Positions 45,801-57,800 of a DNA stretch of 64,000 nucleotides are shown piece by piece (the stretch's first letter is position 1; each line of letters begins with the position of its first letter). Position numbers and translations under genes: made by a program. The notes below the pieces were generated by a model, which was given only the letters and a program-made list of their open reading frames with translations, was not told where the DNA came from and did no database searches. Origin of the DNA: Ypsolopha sequella (taxonomy: Eukaryota > Arthropoda > Insecta > Lepidoptera > Ypsolophidae); the NCBI GenBank assembly GCA_934047225.1, contig OW203997.1, positions 1,908,417 to 1,972,416 of the forward strand. The letters run 5' to 3'.

Positions 45801-48800
45801 CGGTAAATAATCTATGAGCAAAATCCCTTCTGTGTCCCAAAAGATTGTAGCCATAAGTTTACCGGCCGATGGACAGACCTTGAATTTCCGAGGCGGCTTC
45901 TCATCCTTAAATTTCCACTGTAACGACTCTTGCTTACTTTCCGGGTCCCATTGTCGAATCCAAGTCTCATCACATGTTACAATTCTAGAAATTATTTCTT
46001 CCTCTTTCCCTCGACTCATGTCCAAAAACTCTTCGCAACATTTGACACGCCTCTCCATGTCAAATGCAGTCAACATTCTAGGGACCCAACGTGCACTAAC
46101 CTTGGACATGTTCAAATGCTCATGAATTATTTCATTGACTCGCTCTTTACTGACGCCCACATCTCTAGCTATCTCCCACTGCTTCACTCGTCGGTCCTCT
46201 AATATAATTTTTTTCACCCTGGCTACATTTTCATCGGTAACGGCCGAAACTGGTCTTCCGCTACGAGGATCATCTTCGAGGCTCTCACGACCTAATTTGA
46301 ACTGCCTTGACCAAAACTTTATTACAAATTCGGAAGAACACGAACTGCCAAACACACGTAACATACGCTGTCTGATCCCCGAAGGCGTATTCCCTTCTTT
46401 AGTCAAAAACTTAATCACCGCACGCTGCTCGATTTTATCCATTTTCACTTTTTCTACCGACATGTTCGAAACAATTGTAGGAGACAAATAAACGTCATGC
46501 AATAAACAAATGAATGTAATACATTTTGAAAATAGAATAACAAACGAATATAAATCCATACCAGCCAGCATTATTTTTGTATATATTTCTGACCAAGGAG
46601 ATTACATGTCAGCCGCCCTACGTAAGATACTATATTATTAAGAGTATATTATATTGAGTACTGCTAGACAAAGCAAAAGCAGATAAAAGATCCAGTTGCA
46701 CGGTTAGTTAACAATATTACTTACCTGAAATTTAATTTCATCGATGTCTTCCCCGCCGCCGTGAGCGTGCTGGTGCGAGCATTTCTGCGCGACCTGGTGC
46801 AGTCTCTGCAGCAATCCTTCCACTGCTACGTCCGTCTTGCACAGCAGGTTCTCTATGGAGACATGCCCGTTGTTGCTTCCAGGGAACTCGGGAAATTTCA
46901 TCGTTGGAGGTGAAGGAGGAGTCGGAATATCGTCTGGAACATCGTCCTTGAACCTTACGTGGTTCTGCGCTTTAGGAGTGGGACTGGCACTACCTCTCCT
47001 GAACGTTCTCCGGTCAAGAGGAGGGCTGAAGATTTTCTGGTCACCGCCGGGCGCACCGTTGAGTATATCCGGTCGGTTGCTGAACTTCCTGTTCATCTGA
47101 GGTGAACAGAGAGACAGCACTGCGGACATCTCATTGTTCTTCAGAATTGTGTTCTTCGTCTCCGAACTGGAGCGCACGTGGCGGCTCTGGAGCGTCATGG
47201 AGCTGTAGTTCGGATTGGTTCTGACCACGTGACCGTTGCCGACGGACTCGTCATCAGTCGCCCGACTCTCGTTCTCCAAGTTCCTGTAAGTGTTGAGATT
47301 ACGCTGGAAGTGCGGGGAGCCGATGCTGGCGAGGCGTTGCTCAGGACCTCGCGCCGGTGACTGGTTGAATTTCTGTGAATTTTTCATGCGTAAGACTTCG
47401 ATGCTCGGAACGGGAGGTAATGGCGGCTTTTTCGGAGGTAGCAACAATGGTGGGGGCGGTGATAGGACTCTATGCTCTATTCTCGGTGGTACTTGGGGCG
47501 GGATTTGCATGCTTTGCTCGTTTAAATCACAAACCACCTGGTAATTCAGTTTCCTATTGTTCAGAGTGTTGAAATGACTGGTCGGGATCTCGACAGCAGT
47601 TAGCTCGTTATTTGGACACGTAAATGAGTTAGAGCGGGGTCGAGGTGCGGGCACGGGAGGGTTCTTTGGTGGTCGTTCGGGAGGTTTTGTTGTTTCGAGG
47701 TTTTTTCTTCTCGGAGGTGGTCGTATTTCACAAACATCAGGAATGGAATCAGACTTTTCCATTTGCGCTTCTATTTTTTCATTTTCGTCGCTACTTTCTT
47801 GCGTATGTTTGTTATCTTTGCTACAACACGAGAACATACCTTTTCTTTCCACTGTAGGGTACTCAATTACATGAGTGGCATTGCCATTTGCTTGTTTTTC
47901 TTTTTCTATAACACTTCTTCTTTTGCCTTTGGGAGAGTCCGTTTTATTCTGAACTTTATTTTTATCTTTTAATAACAAACTATTTCTAGCATCACTTAAA
48001 GTTTTCGCGGTAAACATATTCCTAATTTCACTAACACTGAGAGTACCTTTCACGACTTCTCCATTGGCTGGCTTGCCATTACTTTGATTAGTCTTCATTT
48101 CTTCGCGAATTTGATTTTGATTAACATAACTAACTGGTTCTCTATCTAAGGTTGAGGAATTCGACCCCGGAGGTGGTGGAATAATGTATGACATGATTTC
48201 TTCGGTAGTAAGCTCGATAGCTGGAGTTATTTTAACTGTAGGAGGTTGTATAGTTACATTGGCAATAAATTCTTCTAATGTTGTTGGTTGCTTATCACTT
48301 TTGGTATCTTTCTCGTCAGCAAAAGATGGCGGAACGATGGATAATATTTGAGGCACTTGAGTCGCTGAATCCAGCTCATCGGGAGTCTGTGGTGGAGGTA
48401 TCAAGGTTAAATCTATAAGCTCGGCGTCAGTTTCCAAGTAGTCTTCTTGGTACGAAAACGGACTAACTTCAACACACGGAATGACTTTCATTTCTTCTTT
48501 ACTGCTTTTCTCTCTAAGCTGTTTTAGATATTCCTTCAAATTAGGCTCTTTGTTTTCTTGCGTAACACTATCTGGACTGTGAAGACCAAAACTAGTTCTT
48601 ATGACTTTGTTGTTGGTAGATTTGTTTTGGTGTTTTCTAATGGGGCTGTTAGCAGGTGAATATAAAGAATCGTTATCACTTTCCGATTGTGATAGATCAT
48701 TATTTAAAGCTATCAGTGCGTCGGTTAATCCACAGTTGTTCAATATAGCACTAAGACCTTGAGACTGTCTTGTGGTTAGACCACTATTATTGTCTTTTCC

Positions 48801-51800
48801 AATTTCTTCTGGCCCGGGAAGACCACTTAAACCTTGATTAATAGTTTCAGTTAGAAGCAGTAAGGAATCACTGTGTTTTAGAATACCAGGAGCATCATCG
48901 GCTGCGGACATTCTACTATTGTTAGATTCTGAATCACTTTCTTTATCTACATTAGTCTCTCTACCAACAAACTCGTCTCTTATCGTCATATCATCATTGT
49001 ACATATCACCGTGTTCAGTTAAATACTGTTCAGAGTTTTCAACCAGCTTCTGCATCTCGGCCACTCTTCTTAGCACCTCTTCGTTTCTAGCTTCAACTAA
49101 CCTTGGATGATTACTAGCGTTCTCTAGCAATTCCATTGAAAGTACAGATTGCAGATCGAACCCCATACCGTCGTCCAAACAACAAGATTCATCAGGATCG
49201 AAAAGTCGGAAGTCTTCATGTCTTTTACATTTTTCGAAGTGGACATCGTGTCCTAAGAGGCCAGGTTTGTCATATCCTATTAGAGGGCTAGAATTATTGC
49301 TGTGATTTCTGTTAGTAATGCTAGCATTCATGTTGGTGTCCAGGCTAGACTTGGCTTGGTCTGGTGTCAAGTGGTATGGTGGAGGCATGTTAAATATCGC
49401 GTAATGTTTCTTTTCAATAACTGCCGGGTCATCATGACATACGTAACTCCACTTCGCTGGAACTACGTTGTGTTGAGATAGATATGGAGGAGCTGGAAGG
49501 AAAAAAATATTATGAAGTTTCTAATACGTATTTGAAATATAATATAAAACTTTAGACGTTGAAGATTTTCAAGCGTAATTTTCTTACCGATGTCTTCATT
49601 TATAGGTTCTCTTTCTTGCTCAACGTTTAGTTCTTTTCCTGTAGCTAGCCGATAGTACCTGGAATAAAAATATCATGGTAAACTTTTGCATGTCTTAGTC
49701 AAAATGATAAACCAGTGCGTACTATCAGACTTTTCAAGAAGAAAGCACAGTTACATATTCACGTATGTAAGTACGTACATTTAACCAGAAAACAAAATAA
49801 ATCACAATATAAAGTCAATCTTCAACCAGGTCCAAGTACTAAAATCAGTTTTATAGATAGAAACATTCCCACTAGATAGAAAAATAGTTTCTGTTATTTT
49901 ATTTTGTTGGCAATGTGGCTTTCACAACTTTACCAGACAAAGGAAGGAACGCCATTGTAGTTGTTGAAAAGTGTTGGCTGACAGCCAACAAGTGTGTTCG
50001 TGTGGTGTGGATGACGTATAAGGCAGAGGAACTAGTATTTGGTGCGGTGCGTCGTAAACCACGGAAACTAAGTTAAGACCTCGCTTCTATGACGCGGTAA
50101 TGTGCGATCGAGACGCAAGTATAATCATAGCGTGGGCGAGACAGAACAAACCATAGTTTGCGCATTCCAGTCAATTAAGTTCTGCAAGATATAAGCGGGC
50201 TGGATTGTGGAGGTACTTACTCGCAAACCACCACCGAAATTATTCGTCGAAGAGTAAGAGGACAGCTCTCAAACAGGCACAACCAGGTGGCCCACCATGA
50301 TTGAGACTGATTGATGACGGTATACCCATCCCCAATTGCCAGCTTTTATATAAAACAGACACGTGACGGGATGCGGCGTCACTAGTGCGAGGGTTTCGGC
50401 ACCGCGTTTACCAACCCGCCTGCCCAGCGTGTGTGAGTATGGGCATCACTTCCAAGAGGACCGTCAAGAAATTCAAATTCAAAATTCAAAAAGTTTATTT
50501 TGCAAAGTAGGTATATATAATACACGTTTCACAAGTCAAATTTTAATCTTATAAAAATATATGTAATAAAATAATAAATGTACATGAACTACTTAGATTA
50601 AATGTTTATTTACAATTAAAATTATAGGTAAAATATTATTATACAAGGTGAAATCCAATCAACCGCCCGAACCCATACCGGAGACCCGGCCAGGGACCAG
50701 GAACAAGGTTCAATGATCACCAACCGAGCCCCCAGCACGAATCCAGGCGGCCGACCAAATCCCATCCTATATACTACATAGTAATAGGTTACGTATATAA
50801 ATACATGCCTACCTCCGCCCATTCGATTAGTCTTGCTAAGAAGAACGGGCAAGAAACTTGGCAAGATCATGTCTTTTTTTTAACATAAACTTAAACTATA
50901 CATTGAATTACTTATATCTACTTTAACCAAGGGATAAGAAAATACAAGACAGCAGGAATTCAGGTTAATGAAAAAAGAAAAACATATATATCTTTGCCTA
51001 CCTGTCTCATACAGTCTATTTCCTTTTACAGTCTGTAATTAATTAATGTTAACTCTTAAGAGGAATCAAAAGTTAGGAAATTATATTAATTAATTAAATT
51101 ATTACCTACTATCATCAAGAGTGGCAAAGTCTTGGAAATATCCAGCAGTGGACGAAGACAGGCTGATGGATGGGTGAATGAAGATATAAGAGGACTGACC
51201 CAGCAATGACGAGCGGCATCTCACTGGCGTCCCGCTCGTCCATGAGCAGCGCCAGTACGCGGTCCCGAGTGAGGAAGATGGTGACATCGGCGCTTCCCTC
51301 CTCGGAGCGGCGCGCGCGCACAGACATTACCTCCTCCAGCGACGCTATCTGCTGGGGCTGAAATAACAAGAGGAAGTGGTCCACTATTAAGACGCTATAC
51401 GAATTTTATTTTTGTCACTGTCACTCCAAGCCAAGCAAAAAATCGTGCAGTGCGAGAGGGGCGGATTCAGGGCAAAAGGGAAAAAAGTTGGTTTTATATT
51501 TTTATTAAAAAAAACTAAAATAGCTATCAAATTTTCAAATATCAAATCTCTAGATATTGTTATAACACACCTAATAAAATATGTTTGAGTTCTGTATATA
51601 GTTCCTATTCGTCAAACGAGGAGAAAATGTGTGTTTGAAGACCTCACTTCAACAATTATTTCTATCGAGGGAAATGTATCCAAACATGTTTTCCAATTTC
51701 AAAACCCTAGAATATATAGTCAAAATGCATATACCAGAAAATGATTATAATTTTCTGTGTATTTCATGAAATACGCAGAAAAGAAACACCCGTATATTTT

Positions 51801-54800
51801 TCGCATATCGCCTTAACATGAAATTTTTCCATATTTTTATTATTTTCTAACGACATTTATTTTCAGATAGATCTGCTTTATTATGTTTTAAATCAACAAT
51901 AAAACAGCCTGACTATAATAATTAAAGATTACTCGGGAGGCCAGCAGACTAGTTTTCCGATTTCAGCACATATCAGGATCAGGTTGGTGGTGGTAATGTG
52001 GACAGCGATAAATTTTCGGAAGGGCAATCGCGGTGCCCTACTGCACTAACCCGTGCCACCCACGTGCCCCGTCAACGCGCCCTGCCCGCCCACACCAAGG
52101 ATACTCCACTTGCTATTTAGCATCCATTAAACAACAGATCTGCCCTTCACAGCCGCTGTTGCTATTCGACAAACGAACTTGGCTATTATTCATAACATAA
52201 GTTTGTATAGAAAAACAAGAAAATACACATAAATGTGTAGATCCGGTGTAGACTAAAAAAAAACAAAGGAATTGCATTCCTATACCGACAGGCTCTTATA
52301 TTTTAATTTGATTTCACTCAAGGATCACCGATGGTTGGCTGACAATTTACTACTGTATAAAATATTAAGAGGGCTCGTTGATTGTCCACAACTATTAGAC
52401 AAAATAAAGCTACATACACCTAGGGTACCTTGTCGATTAAATAAGCTTCGTCTTTTTGGCTTGGTAAAGTCAAGGACCAATCTTGGCCATTATAGCATTC
52501 TTAATAGAATTTGTCGTTCTTTTAATACACTTGCTTTGCATGATGCCCAAATTGATATTTTTTCTCAGTCTTTCAGAGTTTACAAACAGAATCTATTGTC
52601 TCTGATAGAAATAATTTAATTTTGTACTTTTTTGTTAAGATTTTGTTTTAGTATTATTTCTTTTCTCATTGTATTGTTTTGTTTTTTTTTTTTAACCTTA
52701 ATTTTAATTAGTTTTTAACAGTTTTACGTTTTGCGAAACATGTTTCACTTATGTAGCAAAAATACTATTATTGTTTAATTAAGTATGTTGTGTCTGCCTG
52801 TTATTGGGTATGCACTCTAATTTAAATAGTTAAAGCTATTTTTATATATATGTCATAGTGTAATATCTGTTGGCAAACCTAATAAATAAATAAATAAATA
52901 GACTAATTAAGATTAGTCCTGTCGTAATATAATTTGCCGCTGGTAAAAATGTTACCTCGTGTGACATGAAATTATGTACCAGCCTCTCTGTCAACCTATA
53001 TATGTGATGTTTTAAACCTGGATGACACACAGAGCTGGGAGCATTTGCTGAAGCACTTCGCTCCTTGGCTCGGCAGACCTGACACGATGTCCAGTAAACA
53101 GGTGGTATACTCACCACAGAGTTCCGAACTCCGACGATCTGGCTAAGTCCGAACCGCGGTGAGATGAGCAGCACCCGCTCCGGCCTCGTGCTGCTGAAGC
53201 ACTTCGCTCCGTAGCTCGGCAGACCTGACACGATGTCCAGATAGTGCAGTTTAGCCTGGAAACAAACAGAAATGTTTGCAATTTTTATACATCTTTCCGG
53301 CATAAATCCCCGAGGCGCCAGTGATGTTTCCGAGTATAGACTGTGAAATGCAAATCACAGTCTAGTAAACTCTACACTCGTATAGCCATGTTTCATTCAC
53401 TCATTACGTCCCGCAGCGTGATGGGTGGTGAGCCCTATCGACGTACTTCGGGCACAAATATGAACACGCAGCTTACACGCAGTACCTACGCAGACTGATC
53501 ACAAATAAGCCCCCACGGGATTTGTTAACTTAGCCGGGCTTTTATATTGAAGTCTTATATTGAAATATTTACCTATTTAAACGTAATTTGAAGCATTATT
53601 TTATTAAGAAAGTGTTTGTATGACATTGATGATTTGTAGAATTAGCATGTTTTCCACTTAAGAATTAAATGTGAATTGGAATTATCAAATTATATACATC
53701 CGATTATTTTGAATATTAATAATCATAAATAATAAAAATAAAACTATAACCTTATATATAAGCTTTAGTTAAGTTAGTTACTAAGTACTTGTATTCAAAT
53801 GCGATGTATATTGCTCATGAAATAAATAAATGAAATGAAAATGAATGTGGGCTATCAATTATTGATATTGACTTGAGCCGTTATAAGTAACCAGCTGAAA
53901 TATTTAGGTACACAACATGTGTTACTATGGCCTTTATCACGGTCAATAATAATAATAAAAATTTAAACCCAAAGGGCTTCCTATACAAAAAACCTCGAAA
54001 AAGTTGTTTTTTCTTTGCCCCCCTTATTTCCGAAACAAGAGAAGCGAAAAATATGAAAAAAATCATGGCAATAGGTGATTTCGTAAAGATTATAGGAAAA
54101 ATATAGAGGTTAAGATATTAGCGTTCCGTATTCAGCGGAAGCCGCAAATTGTTTGTCAGGCACTATCATTTTAGCGGCTAGTTTGTGTCGCCTTAACATT
54201 GCAATGATAGCTATATTGTTATATTTCCCATATTTTAGGGTTTCGTACCCATATTGTGTGGTGGCACGAAACCCTTTGTGCGCGAGTCCGACTCTTAACC
54301 AAATTATTTTCAATTTAAGGTGTTGTGTGTGTTCTTCCTTCCAGTCTACTTAATTTTTTCTAGGTTCCTCACTTGCAACTGAGTCAACTGCCGCTGACTG
54401 CCCGTCATCTGCGAGTTGAGTTTGAGGAAGTGGCTGATCAGTCTCCGCAACTCCTTCCTCTTCATCGAATCGAGCAGTCCACTCGGAACGAACCGCTCCA
54501 GGCCGAACTCTCTTCTAGAACGAGGCGAAACTTGGTTAGACTATACTCTACTACAGGATTGGGAAGTTTTGGTTAGGTGGGGTTAATTTTGTCTTTTAGA
54601 GGGCAGTGGCGTGCGCAGAACTTTTAGAGGGCAGTGGCGTGCACAGAACTTTTAGAGGGCAGTGGCGTACACAGAACTTTTAGAGGGCAGTGGCGTGCAC
54701 AGAACTTTTAGAGGGCAGTGGCGTGCACAGAACTTTTAGAGGGCAGTGGCGTGCACAGAACTTTTAGAGGGCAGTGGCGTGCACAGAACTTTTAGAGGGC

Positions 54801-57800
54801 AGTGGCGTGCACAGAACTTTTAGAGGGCAGTGGCGTGCACAGAACTTTTTGCTGGAAAAGCAAACAATTGGTCAAGAACAACAATAAAAAAATTTGAAAA
54901 AATTTAAATATCACTTTGAAAAAAAAAATTGTATGACGCCAGGGTAGACAATGTCTACCCTAGAGTGAAAATTTCCTATAGAAACTTTTTTTTTTAAAGT
55001 GATATTTAAATTTTTTCATATTTTTTTTATTGTTATTCTTGACCAATTGCTTGCTTTTCCAGCAAAAAGTTCTGTGCACGCCACTGTTAGAGGGGTTAGC
55101 AGAGATTTGTATCACAGCATTGACAGACCGCTTACTGTACAGACATTTATCAAGTCATAAAAGCTCTTATATTACTAGTGCTTTTGACTAAGCTTTTACG
55201 AAGTTATTTGACCAATTTAGGCCACCTGCAGTAAATAATACCAAGAATTTGATTAATTATGTAAAATACATCCACTGAAAGGGCATTTTATGAACGATTT
55301 AAAGAACTAAATATTATTAGAGTGCATTACAAACTAGAAAATATCAATCAGAAACAAATCCAAACACAAGAATTTGAAAAAAATCCCCGGACCAGGATTC
55401 GAACCTGCGACCTCTTGTTATCAAGACAAGCGCGCTACCAATTACGCCACCGAGGTTCCTACCTAGACCGGTGAATTCTTCCATCATACTTGTCCATTCT
55501 TAAGAACAAGGCGTGAAATCACATAACGCCCTCGTGAGCGTTCTGTATGTGTAGTACAGGCTAGTATATCAAGCGGATGCAAAAATAACAATGGACAAGT
55601 ATGATGGAAGAATTCGCCGGTCTAGGTAGGAACCTCGGTGGCGCAATTGGTAGCGCGCTTGTCTTCATAACAAGAGGTCGCAGGTTCGAATCCTGGCCCG
55701 GGGAATTTTTTCAAATTCTTGTCTTTGGATTTGTTTCTGATTGTTATTTTCTAGTTTGTAATGCACTCTAATAATATTTAGAGTATTCATAGCGACGGAT
55801 TTCGCAAAATAAACATTATCTTAGTTAAAGAACTTATTATTTACTAATTTAAGAATGTATTTTAGTTTGTAGACCCTGCCTATCGATCTAGATTCAGCCT
55901 GTAGTACGAGCAGGTTACTTACTCTACAGTTTTAACAGTCAGCTTGGCTGGTGAGAGGTTGTTTGCCAACGCGTGCTGATGCATATGTAGAGCTGCCAAT
56001 CTAAGCGCAACGTCGGGCTGCAGTTCAGGTGCGAACCTCTCTTGTGCCACATCGTTACAGCATTGCATGTACAGGTAGTCTAATGCTGCCAGGTCTCGTT
56101 GCGCCAGTTCAGCTGCAGAGGTTGGCATGAACACTACTCGGAAGAGACATCTCATTTTGTGAGCTCCGGGTCTGGCTGCTATCTGGAATTTATATTGTCA
56201 GATAAAACTAAACTTCAGAGTTTCTTTTACCTTTTCTTCGGACTTGCGTGTAAGTAATAGGAGAGGTAGTGAGTAAAATGGAGTACCGGGTATATCCTTA
56301 CATCAAACGCTCATACTTAAAATTAGGGTTGGAATATTATATGAATGTCGTGTATATAGACAACGTTTTAGTTTTTTGTGGTGTAAATCGACAGATATCT
56401 TTTAATGTAACCACATAATATATTGATCATACTGAACAACTTTTCCAAAGAAAATAACAGCGCAAATGGAAAAAATTACTACATTTGCTATGTTTCATTG
56501 AGAGAAAAAAACAGTATGTGATTTTATTTAAAGATCTTTAGATATTTAAAGATCTATTTAGACCTTTAATATATAGAAAAAAATGTTTTATATATTTAAC
56601 AAGGAAACTTGGAAATTGATAAATTTTATGAATATTTTAAAACAAATGGAAAAATTACCCTCGCCAATGTCTCCTTAGGATCCAATAGTGTCAACTTATT
56701 TCTTCGCAAACCCTTGACATGTTCGACCACCAGACTGAAATGCTCCTCTGCAGTGATACACAGCTTATCTTTGAGGCTGGTGACCACGTCTGCTACTGTC
56801 GTTGTTGTATCGTATTTGAAGGATTTGGTCTGTCCGTTCTCGAGGAACACCTTCAAGACATTTGCCATCGGTGGTAGGCAGAGATCACCCAGTGAAAATG
56901 CTGAGGGCTGAAAAACGCAAGTATTTTTGCTTATAGTAGAACAATTTTAGGATAGGGCTCGCCACCCATCAGGCGATGTTTATGTAGTTTATTACACACT
57001 ATGTAAATTTATAATATTTTATAGATTGTTTTTAAAGTAATTATCGATATAAATTTTTATTTTGTTATTAAACTTGTATAATTCTTTGTATGTTCTTCTT
57101 CTCTGTGTACACGTGTATGATTACTTCGTTTATGTTACTTTTTCCTATTGTGATAGTTTTGCTGTCAGAAATCTCTGTTTAGAGATAAGCTCGCCAATGT
57201 GCATCTTTTTTCACTGTAATTTTGTTTATGTATATATTTTCGTGTGTGTACAATAAAGAATAAAAAGCGGGTGTTCCAAGTGTGGACTAAAACTAGCATG
57301 ACTAGATCACACTTGGGAACACCTCCCACATTCATGTCGTGACGATATATGTTTGGAACAATTTTTGCTAGATTAATCGTATTAAAAGTGACAATACTTA
57401 CAGGATACATAGGAGCACCATTCAATTGAACAGAATCAGCAAACCGGACCCTTGGAGGCCTAGCTCTTAACCTTGCTCTCTTTGCCGCTGACAACAGCGC
57501 TGATCTTCTAGCACAGCTGCTGACCCTGGCTGGCTGACAGACTTTTAAGGTCACGCGTTCTGTACACGTTCTGACAGCTGATATGACGTGCTCACGAGCC
57601 GCCAAGCTGACGTCTTCACCGTTGACGCAGAGGATTTGGTCACCAGGTTCCAGCTGAAATATTAACAGAATTATTAACAGAACAGTTAGACAGAAAGAAC
57701 AGACATCTACTGTTCTTTTATTCGAGAACCTAGTTAGAGTTAAGGTGGACGGTATTTGTCTACGGTACTGGTATAATAGGTGGGTGGTAGAGCTGAAGCC

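Noticed and set aside
46464..46571. 36-codon N-terminal extension of the mariner transposase
   Set aside because: Lies in the element's 5' UTR region; the internal ATG at 46463 gives the normal mariner length and start.
46837..47972. Several plus-strand frames across the large exon
   Set aside because: Antisense shadows of FRMPD4-like exon 10.
55637..55697. tRNA gene with TCA anticodon (suppressor or Sec type)
   Set aside because: No acceptor stem and the T stem is imperfect; the module is part of a repeated palindrome.
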